From Pleurostoma richardsiae (Eukaryota > Ascomycota > Sordariomycetes > Calosphaeriales > Pleurostomataceae), in the NCBI GenBank assembly GCA_030052745.1, contig JANBVO010000012.1:682001-746000 (forward strand): 64,000 nucleotides of DNA, in the 5' to 3' direction. Of this stretch, positions 21,311 to 33,544 are shown piece by piece. The position numbers and the translations under genes were made by a program. The notes beneath the pieces were generated by a model. It did not search any database. It had not been told where the DNA came from and was given only the letters and a program-made list of their open reading frames with translations. How positions within the stretch are numbered: the first letter of the stretch is position 1; every line of letters begins with the position of its first letter.

Positions 21311-23544
21311 ATCACAGACGGCTTTTCGATTTTTCCACCGCTTCTCCAACTTCCCTGGCCATGCGGCGACGCGATCGCCAGAGACAACTGTCGAAATGGT
21401 CTTGGCCAGCTCCGGCTCGCACATCTTCAACAGAACCGATCACATAACTCAACAGCAATAGATATCAATTTGAGTGGGGGTAGCCGTGTTGAGCCGTAGC
21501 GGACAAGGTCTTCCCGGTTTATGGTACTCTGTCGTCGTTGTAGAGGGGCTAAGGCCGCGGGAGTAGGGCTCGGCAGGCAAGAAGAAGCACCTACTCGCTA
21601 GGTATTTTGTCAGTCTTTCAATCCCTAAGATTCGAAATGGGAAAACTGTTAAACAATGTTCGCCAAAACTTCTTGATTAACGTTGTTCCTGTTCGGAGGC
21701 GCTGTCTCGCTGATCAGTGCAGCCGTGGCTCTTCGATACGCCGCTCGCTAAGGGCTTAATCCGCGTTTCATTCGAATTCTTGTGCATTCTCTCCAACCAC
21801 CAAGCGTGAGGTATGAGAGGTCAATAAAGCGCAGTTACTCCTTGTCTTCTTCTGATAAGCGTTCTCTTCTGGTAATTGTGCAGCGGACTATCGCAGCTAT
21901 AGTCTGTTCTCTTTAGGTTACCGACTATTCGTCAGGATATCGGAAGCGCTCTTCAGTTTCCTTAACATGTAGGACGTATTGCTTATAGTGAATTGTGATA
22001 GGTTAGACAAGAAAGCCATGGCATAAAAGTCCAAAGAAGCGGGAGCAAAGCACGATTTGAGTGAGGACTACAGATTGACGTACTTCATCATCGATAATTA
22101 TGTATTTCACAAGCAATGCCATGCAGTTCATGACCGGTTCCAACCTGAGTTCTACCACCCAAGCGACCTGCTAATGTTTGCTCCGGAAGTCGACCGACTT
22201 GCTTGGTCTCTGCAATGATCAGCCGCCCGCCCGCCGTCTCAGCTACGTGAAACAGCTGCACGCTATGCCGACTACGCATTTTGTGAAGTATGTTGTATGA
22301 TAATAATACATATATACCTTGTAGATAAACGAGAATAAAAGAGTGGGGCTAATATGATAAAAAGGATATTTAAAGGGTTACGCTACCCGGAATAACTATA
22401 ACATTCTAGGATGTCCTTACTTTCCTTTCTTACTTTTTAGTGTGAACCAGAAGCTTCTGACCACTTATTAATCAATCCATGTTACTTAGATTGGGGTGAA
22501 CAACGACTCGGAACCTGAACAGCGAAAACCCTTTTCGCAACTCGAACACATGAGTAACAACCGAGAGTCAATACGTCCAACACGTACAAGAAATATGCGT
22601 GATTCCTATAATTCTACATGAACTCAGGAATTGACAATACACACTGTGGCCGGCGAGTTGTCGCGGCGGAGACAGATCTGAAAAGCGGGTAGCTCTCGCC
22701 AGTTTGGTGTCTGTTCCCCAGGAAGGTAAGACATTGACATCTTGCCCCCGGGCGGCGAACCGCATCCGGATCCAAGGTACATTGAGGTATCTGGGCTACT
22801 TCCTGTTCTGTGCCCTTGCCCTAGAGCAAGAGTGAGCAAAAATAGAAGGAGAGGAGGAAGCGACTGCTTCCTTGTACCTTTCCCATCAAAAGAGCTTTCT
22901 AGGCGAGCTCGACTGCGGTCTCCGCCAGAAAACAAACCCTCTCGAGGACACCTCGAGAACAAACCTACATTCTCAGGCGTCCTGTCCAAGTCTAGGCTTG
23001 GCCTTCGAGCTCCCATCAGGTGTCGGAGGACACTCTCAGCGTATACCATACCCAGCCATAAGAAATAGTTCAACACGTCGCTTGCGTTCGCGCCGAAGGC
23101 AAGTATCTTGACTTGAAACTCCCTTGGGTGCCCAACAACAGAGGCAAGTTTGACTCTGGTTGGCATCCTCCGATCAGTTCACACTGCAAGACTTCGGCCA
23201 GATCTGTTTTTGCATCGACAGCATCGACAGCATCGAGTGGAACTAATCGTCCGCTGGTTCGGTACCGAGAAACCTGCAGGAGATCGTCGCCGGTTCACGA
23301 TCATCTTCAGACCGTAAGTTCGCTCGTCATCTCAGCTTATCCAAGGATACAACTAACAGATGCTTTAATCCAAGTGGAATTATCACCACGACAGACACTC
23401 CATTCTATTAACTGAGGGAAACGAAGCACCTCGCGTCAAGTAACGTTCCTACTTTCAGTCAGTAAGTGATCTCATCGCCTCACTTTGCGCAGGGGTCGAA
23501 GAAGGAACTGACGAGAATCAAGTTGCCAAAGAGTTTCCGTCAAG
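21311..23544. other. Gene-poor 2.2 kb stretch
   Basis: Relatively AT-rich between 21600 and 22560, with no usable frames. On the minus strand 22624-23166 holds a 180-codon frame without family resemblance that covers the upstream region of the SRA gene; not called. A short tandem GCATCGACA (three units) lies at 23212-23236. Two AG-N3-GTAAGT sequences (ACC at 23311, TCA at 23459) lie in the putative 5' leader of the SRA gene. Confidence 0.4.
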
Positions 23545-24627
23545 ATGTCCTCTTCACCACAGCCTATCCGCCTTGCAAGTGCGGCCAACCTTGGGATCCC
23601 CGAGGTCACTCCCAAAGGCGTTCAGGAGTCCATGACTGCGCCTCAGATTGCCCAAGCCATGATTACGAATTCTTCGACCATCAGCATTCTTCGCAGTCTT
23701 CTTGAAGGCAACCGTTTCAATGCCGAGAACCCCGTGCACCAGAGAGCTCTGGGCTTGAGCTACGGCCTCATCACTTGGCTGGAGCAGGTCAAGATGACTA
23801 CCTGGCTCCGCTACACAGGCAAGGCTGAAGACTGCATTAAGCCTATCACAGACACCCCGGACCCTGGTTTCCCGCGAGATCTAAAGTTGCGCGCACTTCG
23901 CCTGCACCAGCGCTGGGTGAACAACAACTGGGAGGAGCCGGACTCTACTCCCGCTGGCGAGATCACGTTCGACGAGCTCTTCGGACGCAAGGGCATCATG
24001 GATGGACTGAAGATCCAGCATTCTGGAAACGGACACAAGGGCAGATATGCTATGATCAACAAGAACTACAAGCAGACCCACGACATCTTTGGCAACAACG
24101 GCCTCCGCGTTGGCCAGTGGTTCCCCAACCGCGCCGCCGCCCTCTATCACGGCGCCCACGGACACTCGCAGGGAGGAATCTCCGGAAAGCTCGACAAGGG
24201 CGTCTACTCGATCGTCATCTCGGGATACGACGACCTCGACAGTGACAACGGCGACGAGATTTGGTACTCGGGCTCGCAGGGCAAGGAGAGCAAGACCGAC
24301 CAGACGGAGCTGACCAACGCCAACAAGGCGCTCCGTGTCTCGCTGGCTCGGGGCAACGACGTCCGAGTGCTGCGGACCTCGCGTGCCGGCCATCCCTGCC
24401 GCCCAAGCTGTGGCGTTCGTTATGACGGTCTTTATCGGGTCGTCACGGAGCAGCAGGTCAAGAACAAGCATGGCGCGCTTGTTCCGAGATGGAAGCTTCG
24501 ACGCAATCCTGGCCAGACGCCTCTGAACACCCTGCACGACTCGAGCCCGTGCGGCTACGAGAGACGTGCGTTTAATGCACTCAAGCAATGGGAGGCCACG
24601 CAGAACATGGATCCTCGAGATCTCTGA
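23545..24627 (+). CDS. SRA/YDG-domain protein
   Basis: Single exon, 360 aa. The SRA (SET- and RING-associated) fold spans roughly residues 178-320: IFGNNGLRVGQWFPNR (181-196), YHGAHGHSQGGISG, YSIVISGYDDLDSDNGDEIWYSGSQG (strand region 221-246), NKALRVSLARGNDVRVLR and VRYDGLYRVV (291-300, the YDG motif). SRA domains flip and bind 5-methylcytosine, typically at hemimethylated sites, and guide maintenance methylation or histone marks; here there is no RING, PHD or SET domain, so it is a stand-alone reader. Residues 1-177 are helical and unlike UHRF1; LSYGLITWLEQVKMTTWLRY may be an interaction segment. Likely nuclear. Family certain, biological role inferred. Confidence 0.9.
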   Translation: MSSSPQPIRLASAANLGIPEVTPKGVQESMTAPQIAQAMITNSSTISILRSLLEGNRFNAENPVHQRALGLSYGLITWLEQVKMTTWLRYTGKAEDCIKPITDTPDPGFPRDLKLRALRLHQRWVNNNWEEPDSTPAGEITFDELFGRKGIMDGLKIQHSGNGHKGRYAMINKNYKQTHDIFGNNGLRVGQWFPNRAAALYHGAHGHSQGGISGKLDKGVYSIVISGYDDLDSDNGDEIWYSGSQGKESKTDQTELTNANKALRVSLARGNDVRVLRTSRAGHPCRPSCGVRYDGLYRVVTEQQVKNKHGALVPRWKLRRNPGQTPLNTLHDSSPCGYERRAFNALKQWEATQNMDPRDL

Positions 24628-25541
24628 GCCCACTGCGTCGCCATGGCCACGTCGAGGACAGATGCGCCTCGAAACCGGCAGGCATTGGAAGGGATGTTCA
24701 CGATGGATGGAACTCGACGATTGCTACGACAGGATGAATACCACAATCCTTGCACGAACTGAAATTTTGCTATGAGATCAACGCCCAGCAGGGAAGCTGA
24801 GGACATGGTATCGACCGGGAATGACTTGGCCCTCTTAGGGCATGTTGCTTGCTCAATGCCGGTCTAGGGATAGTGGAGGCACATGAGTCTACGCAGGCGT
24901 CTTTCGGAGGTTCCAGAGGGAGCCTCTATCGGTTCAACAGTTCTATATAGGCTTCTGAAACGAGACACAATGGGCTATTGAGAATGCTATGAAGTCTGAA
25001 AGGAGAAGTCGTGATGCTCGTTCGAGATTGTTGTCGAAGTCGATTGCTCATTTAACAAGAGGAAGCCCTGTCTGCTGTTCTCGAAAACGCTTTCAGGCTA
25101 GTAGAGCAGCTCAAAGAAATAACGTAGTACTATACGCAAAGGGATTTGCCTTGAGATGCCGTGAATAGTAGCGGTCGCGTGATACTCAAGGGAACCAAGA
25201 CCCCTCGCCTTGAAGATCCATTTTCCTCGTGACTCCCAATAAGCACAGTAGATCAACGGCTAAAACTCTCTCTCTGTAATGCCATTGGAGTGCTACTCCA
25301 TCCTTATGCCGGCTAGAGACACGGCCAGGACCAGAAAGGCAGGTGTATCAAAACACAATTCCTGTAGTGCAGGCCGGGAAGTGGCTAATGCCCCCCCGCA
25401 GATAAGCCCAGATACCCTATCCCCGGCGCCGGCTGCAAGCTGGATGCAAAAAAGGCTACCTATATCACCACCACATCCCCCCATTCGCGACACTCGGGCT
25501 GATCGTATTGCGACTCTCTCCACCGAAAGCAGCGCTGCGGC
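24628..25541. other. Intergenic
   Basis: 3' flank of the SRA gene and promoter of the GFA-fold gene. Only shadow frames. Confidence 0.45.
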
Positions 25542-26709
25542 ATGAGCCAGACGACGACGCTCTCCAAGGGCAACTGCCACTGCGGCAAGAACCGCTTCGA
25601 GGTCGAACTCCCATCGGGTCCCGTCACATCGTGCAACTGCAGCCTGTGCGCCAAGCAAGGGTATCTCTGGGCTTTCCCAGCTGAGGGATCGATCAAGTAC
25701 ACGAAGGGCAACGGGGACACCCTGATGACCTATTTCTCAGGAGTTCTGAAGCACGACGTACGGCAGGAACGGCGATAACGTCTAGCTCCTTTTCGCAACG
25801 TCCAACGCTGATAATGGTGGTTGCTGTCTACAGTTTTGCAAGATCTGCGGCACTGGGTTGTACGGCACACACACTGCCGGACCCCTTGCAGGATCGCCGG
25901 GCGTCAACGTGAGTCTCCAACGGCTTACAGGAGCAGTCCATTCTGGGTACTTATCAGTGCGGTGTCAGGTGCGAGCCATCCTCGAGTTGAATCCGTTTCG
26001 CGTCGAGGTGTCTGAAGCAGAGTTAGTTGTTCCACACGGCATCCTTGTATCGATAAACATAACTGATATATACTTGCAGCACGAAAGCACACGTCAAGGA
26101 AACACCAGCTCTGGTTCCCCCGGAGCTGAAGACTAACCCGCCCCCTGCAGAGCTTGAAGGCGACGACATCAAGCTCTACACCGGATCCTGCGAGTGCGGC
26201 AGAGTTAGCATCGCGGTGAAGACGCCGCCACTAGCGAAGGTTGAGCGCATCAACGAGGATAACTGCAGCATCTGCGTCAGGGTAATCTCGCTGCCGCTTC
26301 TCTCCCATCCCATCCTAGCTCAGACACATCCCATCCCCGTCTTCAAACACCCTCTCTTAGCGAGGACGACGTGCTAACGTCCGCCTGACAGAACGGCGGC
26401 ATCGGCATCTACCCCGACCGCACGCAGGTGGCGATCCTCGGCCGCGAGCACACGACCGAGTACCGCCACGGGCGGAAGTTCAACGGGGCGCCCTTCTGCG
26501 CGACCTGCGGCGTGCACGTCTACGGCAACCTGTACGGCCCGCCGCGGGAGGTCGTCGAGCGGCTGCCGGAGGAGAAGCAGCGGATGGTGGAGGGCATGCT
26601 GCGGATCCAGCCGCTCAACATCCGGGTGCTGGAGGGCGTCGAGTGGGATGAGGTGAAGGTGGTCAGGGACGACTGCGGGACGGAGGGGTACGTTGTGCCT
26701 GATGACTGA
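25542..26709 (+). CDS. Tandem GFA/CENP-V-fold protein
   Basis: Five exons: 25542-25757, 25834-25908, 25969-26021, 26080-26281 and 26392-26709; 287 aa. Two zinc-binding GFA modules are visible. Module 1: GNCHCGKNRFEVELP, SCNCSLCAKQG and FCKICGTGLYG; module 2: GSCECGRVSIAV, NCSICVRNGGIGIY and FCATCGVHVYG. Each has the family's C-x-C, C-x2-C and C-x2-C zinc ligands. The family is named after glutathione-dependent formaldehyde-activating enzyme, but most members have unknown substrates. The exon 3 donor is ambiguous: GTTAGT at 26022 gives RVEVSEADTKAHV, while GTCTGA ten bases upstream would give a shorter product in the same frame. Probably cytosolic. Confidence 0.85.
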
Positions 26710-28732
26710 GAGACTTGATATCAGCGAAGGAGCAAGGTCTAGGATGGATCTGCCGTTGTTGCACGCCGAGTTGAGTACAGAACTTCCCCAAGGGCTAGAA
26801 TGTTGAGCGAATATGTTGAATTGAAGCTAGCCTGAAGACTCTCTGCCTCGTCCGTGACCGCTTCGCCGTACGGAGTATACCGGAACACTTTCTATCCGTG
26901 GCTAGATGAGGTATTATCAAACTGTGCAGAGGTTCGGTGCTTAGGACAATACCCGTCGGCTAAGCGACATGGCCGTATGTCATACACACGGCGAGAACGT
27001 TGTTCTCTACAGTTTAGATGCCCTGAGGACAGTTTCACTGAGGATGAAGAACAAGAGGATATCGCCAATGAGAAGATATTCGTTGAGAACAGAGGTCCGA
27101 GAATTGCCAGAGACGCATGACAACACGAAGTGCGTGTCGCCAAGGCAAGCAACGGGCATTTACTCGGCATGGCTGACTCGATTTGATTGCGTGCTTATAA
27201 TATGCTCTGGCCAGCGTTCGGACTTCGGCTCGACACGGATTCCGTATCCGGTAAGAGACACGATGACATTACACTGCCTTGACTTACCGTCTCAAAGATC
27301 CGCTCCTCCTGTCTCAGACACAAATCCTCCGTCTCATTGGAAAGCAAGAAAGAAATAGCCTTGCGAAAATCATAGCACATTGCGTGTCCTGAGAGAGCCA
27401 AGCCGAACTGTCAACTGGCCTGCACACACCATAACCCGGGCAGCAGTCAGCTGAGGGAGTAAGCAGCCAAAAGCCACGAAGATGCCCGGGTCGTCCTATG
27501 GGAAAAGCACAGAACACTTTCTTAGCCGAAGCGGGGCCGAATCTCGACTGACCGTTGGTAACTTGGCATGGGCAGTCATTCGCAATAGACTGACTATCCG
27601 GTCTGACTCTCGCCAGCTCCTGTATTTTTGGCGACTCTTTTTCGCAAGCGGAAGGCCCCCAAATGGACTCGCTCGCAATTATCGGCCTTGGCATTCTAAT
27701 CCCAATTCATGATACGCGAATGCGAACATGATGGTGTTCGTCATCAGCACCTCGTATAATCCACGTAGGTAAACAAAGGAAGAGGAAGAGGGGGGCCGGG
27801 GTCCCGGTTTTCCCGGGAAACAAATCTGCCCACCTGGCGGAGGCGGAGCGGCCATTGCGCGAGCGCGGGGGTTGTCTGCCTGCGGCCGAGCCTCCATGCG
27901 CCGACGCGTCTCACACTCACACGCAGACGCTCCTCGGACTATCCGCGAGGCCACGAGGGAGAGAATGCGAGCGACGAGCAGGACGCGACCCCTGGCGGCT
28001 GCGGCAGAAAGTCGTCGCTCAGCTGCATACGAGACGGGCAATCTTGACGAACGGCCCAAGGGGTGCGGTACGGTGGTCCGCACGATCCCAGGCCGAGATA
28101 AGCCTAGCGAGCGGGCCAATAAGCATTTGCGCTGTAGGGCTGACGAGCCTGCGGGCAGCAGCAATTGTGTCTCTAGGCGGCTGGGGTGACGAGTTGCAGA
28201 AAGCCACCTTTTGATCCTTCGCGGCGCGGTAATGCTGACGTGGACCGGGGTTTGCCAGAGGGGAGGATTCCCACGGCGCGCGCAGGGCCGCTGCTGGCGG
28301 CGATCAGCAAAGTCAGTCCGACTCCGTGTCCGTCCCCAGCAGCGCCCGTAGGAGCACACGAGGCCGCGACACACGCCCGACACGGGCCCCTGATTGGCAG
28401 TGCTCAGCCTCATCCCTCTGGAACAGGCCCACCCGAGACCCGTCGCGGAGGGAAATTTCAACCTAGCCCGGCAGCCCAGCCTACTGGCTCGGGCACTAAC
28501 AAGGTGTGGCGACCGCGGGTATACGATGACGCCCGGCACACCCGGACCTGGGCCACATAAAACGTGGACGCCGCCCCGTGTCTGACATTTTTCGTCCAGC
28601 CCAGCAGACCGAGCACCACAGCGCAGGCGGGGCACCAGACCAGAAGACCAGACCGTACAGGACCTCTAGGACACCTCATCGAGCGGAAAAGACCCGTCCT
28701 CCCCCGATTCCAGTAGCGAAAAAGCCGACAAG
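26710..28732. other. 2 kb intergenic with GC-rich half
   Basis: The left half is ordinary. From about 27780 to 28700 the DNA is markedly GC-rich and produces long frames on both strands by composition alone, including a 318-codon Arg-rich frame at 27679-28635 on minus that has no domain. It likely contains the promoter and leader of the RTA1 gene. Confidence 0.45.
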
Positions 28733-29747
28733 ATGTCGGACGGAAGCGACCAGTACTCCCAGGAGTTCCTGGATGAGATCCAGGAGGGCTGCCACGCCCT
28801 GATAGACGGCCTCGACCCGTCGTACGGATACGTGCCCAGCCTCGGCGCCGGCATCGCCTTCTGCGTCCTCTTCGGCATTTGTCTGCTGGGGCACACCGCC
28901 CAGTTCGCAAGGCTGCGGCGGTGGACGTCCATTCTGCTCGCTCTTGGAGCCGTCAGTAAGTCTGCCCTTCGCCCCAGCTGTGGCTGGTGCAACGTGGATA
29001 TCATGAAAATGAAAGCGAGGTAGCTGACCTGCCCGTTTTACAGCTGAGCTCATCGGCTGGGCCGGCCGGACATGGAGCGCCAAGTGCCCGTACAACAACG
29101 ACGCCTTCATCATGCAGATCACCACTCTCATTATCGCGCCCGTTTTCTTCTCGGCGGCACTGTACGTCCTACTAGGCATCCTGATCCTGCAGCTAGGCCG
29201 GCACACGAGCTGGCTCTCGGCCAAGTGGTACGCCATCGTCTTCTGCGCCTGCGACATCATCTCCCTCGTTATCCAGGCCATCGGCGGCGGCATGGCTTCG
29301 TCCGAGTCTGACAAGCCTAACGGCAACACCAAACCCGGCACCGACATCATGGTCGGCGGCATCGTCTTCCAGCTCGGCACCATGACGCTGTTCGCGCTGT
29401 TCTTCGTGGACTTCCTGCGCCGCATCCGCGGTATGTCCGTCCCGCGCAACATCAAACTGGTCCTGATCGCCATGGTCGTATCGTTCGTCATGATCTACAT
29501 CCGGAGCGTGTACCGTACCGTCGAGCTGCTGCAGGGCTGGGACGGGTACCTCATTACCCACGAGGGCTACTTTATCGGGCTCGACGCCGCCATCATGGTC
29601 GTCGCCGTCGCCGTCCTGCTGGCGCTCGACCCGGCATCGTTGATCCCCAAGCTGAAGAAGGGCACAATCGATGCGGGTGACACGACGGACGATGCGGAGC
29701 AGCAGAGGGAGAAGGTGGTGTCTAGCGGGAGTGAGAGCGAGAGATAA
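28733..29747 (+). CDS. RTA1-like seven-transmembrane protein
   Basis: Exons 28733-28955 and 29044-29747 (88-nt GTAAGT intron), 308 aa. Seven hydrophobic segments can be counted: FCVLFGICLLGHTAQF, WTSILLALGAVTELIGW, IMQITTLIIAPVFFSAALYV, YAIVFCACDIISLVIQAIGG, MVGGIVFQLGTMTLFALFF, IKLVLIAMVVSFVMIYI and GLDAAIMVVAVAVLLAL. IAPVFFSAALYVLLG, DIISLVIQAIGGG and IRSVYRTVELLQG are RTA1/RTM1 family hallmarks. The family belongs to fungal lipid-translocating exporter-type proteins, linked to resistance to 7-aminocholesterol or molasses toxin and to sphingolipid-base export. The C-terminal tail is cytosolic and Ser/Glu-rich. Plasma membrane is likely. Substrate unknown. Confidence 0.9.
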
Positions 29748-31224
29748 GCGGAGGAGATCAAGTTACGCGTTCTGTGTCGAATTGAGCTGAGTATCGGATC
29801 TAAAGAGACGGATGACTAGAGACCGGATGGTTAAGCCAGGCCAATCTAGGTTAAGAGATCTTGGTGTTTCATTTGTTCTTCCAGGGCTATGGTATTGTCA
29901 GTGCGAACGGCGTCACGGATTCAAGGGTTTGGGCTCATCCCAGAGGACTAATGGGATCTGATAGACGGACGGGCTCTCAGAGGCTCGATCCTGGACAGCT
30001 AGGCAGCGACTCAAGGAATCCTTCGTAGTGTATTTTGCACAACCTTCCGACATAGCTCCGTGCAATAGTGGAGTGCACCCAAGCTCTGGACAGGAAGGCA
30101 AACATCTCTCGATCAGTGAATGGAACATCTCCCCCATCACAGGTCTCAAAGGGGTCTTGACAGGAGGCTATGGTGTCTGCAACCTTGTCTTACCAAGTGC
30201 AGTTCCACTCGGAGCTGACATTGTATTCCTCGCTAAGCACTTGGCTGACTTCAACCCAGGTGTTGTCAGCTTGACATCCCCATTCCGGCAGGCCGTAACG
30301 GAGAGGATAACAGCTTCTTGGGCCTGGAACTTCGCTGGCTCGTCATGGGTGGTCGGTCGATGACTTGAGGAGTCTCCCCCCCGTTTGCATCGTCATATTG
30401 ACGTGTAGACATTGCACCGGGTACTCGCTACCCGATGATGTCCGCAAGAGTGATGGGTAGTTGTAGGGCTATTCACAAAAGCCATCTTGTGGCTCATTCT
30501 TGCCTGGCATCGAAAATAATAGAAACGCCAACAATGGATAGGAGAGGCAAGTGCGGACAGAGGATAGAACTACTCGATCCGGTGAGAGCCGCCTGGATAG
30601 GTCTCGGTGTATCTTGGCCATCGACCTGATCAACTGTATGTATCATCCCAGGACGCAGCACTAGCATACACTGGTGGGCTTGTAGAAAGTTCCATCTCCT
30701 ACAGCTCGAGAGTGTGTATCCGTGTCTAAGCGACCAGTCACTTTCAAGTCTTCTCGTAGCGCGGAATAGCCTGTATCAAGATGAGTGGAGGTCCTCTGGT
30801 CATCAAGTCGCAGTAGTTCCGCATCGTATGCTGCCGCTGGCCTCACCGTTTGATGTCGCTTGTTCTGGGCGATTGCAGAGGCATGGATCTTGTGGTGTAA
30901 GTGAGTGAGCTGTTTGGCCGGCTGCTATCGTGAGAGGACGCACAGTGTATAACGTAAGCATGCACGTGACCTGGCCCAAGCTCCCAGTCGCGTTCGCGAT
31001 GCTTCTGAAGGCGCGAAACTTTTCCAGCAACGAAAAGAAGACGAAGCAGCTCTCGTCGATTGCGCTGCTATACGAATGGGAAAGCTCGAGTCGCAGCACA
31101 CTTGACCATTGCAACTACCATGGATTATTAAGCCAAATTTAGCAATCCTCGCTGAGCTCCGAAACCACGACTGCCTCTTCCCACTCGCCCGTGGCTTGGT
31201 TTCAACAAACGAGCCGCCTCCAAC
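29748..31224. other. Intergenic 1.5 kb
   Basis: No frame or repeat that I can support. It holds the 3' flank of the RTA1 gene and the promoter of the nucleoporin gene. Confidence 0.45.
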
Positions 31225-33544
31225 ATGACGGCCTCATATCCGAACCCTCGAATACGCAGAACGGCGCAGAATACCCAGTACACGTATGTGTCTCTGAGTA
31301 TTCGGGCCTCAACATTATGGCTGCCATGCTGACGATCCCAGATACAACCTGAACCGCCGAGTCCACGATGTCGTCACCTACCCTGTCCTCTCTCCTCAAG
31401 GAGCGACCATCATCCTCTGCGGCCAAGAGAACGGTGTCACGATAATCTGGCGAGGCGGCCGAAGATTGAAGGCGCCTAAGCCTGAGGCACCGAAGCAGGC
31501 AGCAAGAGAGAAATCGAATGGCGCCGACGACGCGGTGATGGTCATCGACTCCGACGAGGAGGAAGCTCCCCCAGCAGCAGCGGCTCCTTTTGCCGACAAG
31601 CCCGAGTTCGAAGACGATTCCATCGAAGACGACGCGTCATATCCAGAAGTAGTCCAGACTCTAGATCTTTCCTTTGGGACTGATGTATACCACATTGGTG
31701 TGCTGCCTATGGCTCCCTGCGCCGCGGAGGACGCAGCGTGGGGTGGCGCCGATATCCTGAAGGATAAGATGGTGTTTGCAGTGTCCTGCGCGACAACCGA
31801 TGCATACATAATTACGCTGCCTTTGACACCTCCCTCTCACGAGAGTAAGGCGCGACCCGAGTTGCGCTCCGATCTCCTAGCAGCCAGTGCAGGCAAGGGC
31901 AAATGGGGTGAGACGTTGATCTCCCTCGGTGGACAGACCAAGTACAGTGATGGCATCGCCATGACATTGGTCAAGCAGAGGTCTCAGAGCTTGGAGCGAA
32001 GCAAGTCAGTTGAGCGACTCGCGCCTTCACCGACCCGCGTCATTGTCGCGGCCCATTCCCGTGAAGCCTCTGGAGTCTTGCGATTCTGGGACGTGTCTCC
32101 CAGTTCGAAACACGCAAATGACCGTCCGATCGTACCCTTCCAAACGGAGTATTTGCCCAGTCCACTCAATGGCATCGCCTTCAATCCGACACACTTGACA
32201 CAGCTTCTTACCGTTGCTTCTCCTCACGCTGTCAGAATCTACGACTACTCTATACCGTCCATTCCTGCCGATGATACTTCCGAAGGCCCCTTCCCATCGC
32301 AGGGATATTGGCTCCTCTCACTCTACCCTCCCTTTGTGCGAGGCTCCGCCACATCAACGTCTCGGAAGCCGATCTTGGCCGCCGAGTGGATCGCCCACGG
32401 ACGCGCCATCATCACTCTCCTCGGCGATGGCCAGTGGGGCATTTGGGACATTGATGGAGCGGCGCCCTCGGTGAATGGAACTGCAGGTGGTCTTTTCGGC
32501 AAGACGGGATCCGGAATCCGAGGCGCCGCTCTCTCCTCCTTCAGCACGTCGGGATACCTAGAGGGCACGAGTCCGCTGCGCAATCCGGGATCGCAACGGA
32601 CCTCTGGCCAAGGATCTGGCGACTTCGTACCCATGACTCCACATACGCGACGAGAGTCGTTGTTGTCCTCGTCCTTTTCCGGTGGCCCTGAACGGTTAGC
32701 GACTGTCAGAGGCGGAATTGACGTCCTTCAGCTACCACCTCTGCGTGGCTCAGCTACTGGCGATGAGAGCGCAGTGCTTTGGATTAGCGGGTCAGATCAC
32801 GTCGTGTCTGTCATCCCCGGCATCAGTCGCTTCTGGGACGCCCAAGTTCGACGCGGCGCCGCGGGGGCCGCGGCCAACCCCTTCGGTGGAGCACAGCCGG
32901 CTCGGATGGTTCGACTAGCTGAGCTGAACGCCGGGCTCCTCGGGGAGCGATGCTGCGGCGTGTCCGCGGTAGCAAAATTCCAGCACCATCATCCTTCAGC
33001 TTCCGCCACCGGTCACGAGACGAACGGGAATAACAGAATATCCGGGGAAGGACTTCCCGTAGACGTCCTGGTGTTGGGCGAGAGCAGGCTCGTTGCAGTA
33101 CAGGAAGGTGACGTGGAGCAGACGCAGTCTCTGCCCCGCAAACTAAAGAGGCTCGTGCCTACGACAGCTCCGGCAGAACCTGTCACGGCTATTTCGGTCT
33201 ACCCGCCCCCCGAGAAGCCGACCGTCACTTTCAACTTTGCGAGCAGAGCGGGCAGTGTGCGGGGCAAGCTGCTGGGGAAGTCTTTTGCAGAGCCGAGCGA
33301 GATGGAAGTGGAGCCAACGGGCCCGGCCATGCAGGGTTTGTCGCTGCCCTCGCGCCCCAGAAACGCGGGACTGGAGTTCGCGGACGAACTCGACGTCGCC
33401 GCCGACGCAACGTACGATATGGATGCCGCGGATCGCGACGTCGAGCAGGAGATGATGGATATCATGGAGCTGGATCGGGAGCTGGAGCATCTGGAGGAGG
33501 AGCGGCAGGCCGGCACGAAGCGCGTCTTCTTCGAAGAGGGATAG
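31225..33544 (+). CDS. Nup37-like nucleoporin / WD-type protein
   Basis: Exons 31225-31283 and 31342-33544, 753 aa. The N-terminus reads YNLNRRVHDVVTYPVLSPQG then GVTIIWRGGRRLK, which in fungal proteins opens the Nup37-type beta-propeller. WD-like blades include VLRFWDVSPSS, NGIAFNPTHLTQLLTVAS, AAEWIAHGRAIITLL with WGIWDIDG, and SAVLWISGSDHVVSV. An acidic disordered insert (VMVIDSDEEEAPPA) lies near residue 100 and a Glu/Asp-rich helix at the C-terminus (QEMMDIMELDRELEHLEEE). Nup37 is an accessory member of the Y (Nup107-160) complex on the nuclear pore scaffold. The assignment rests on the N-terminal pattern and length; another fungal WD protein is possible. Confidence 0.65.

Noticed and set aside
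22624-23166. 180-codon minus-strand frame
   Set aside because: No family resemblance and lies in the upstream region of the SRA gene.
23881-24633. 250-codon frame antisense to the SRA gene
   Set aside because: Mirror of strong codon bias in the SRA gene; low-complexity Val/Ala/Leu product.
27679-28635. 318-codon minus-strand frame
   Set aside because: Lies in GC-rich upstream DNA, is Arg/Pro/Ser-rich with no domain, and overlapping frames of similar length exist on the other strand; a composition artefact.
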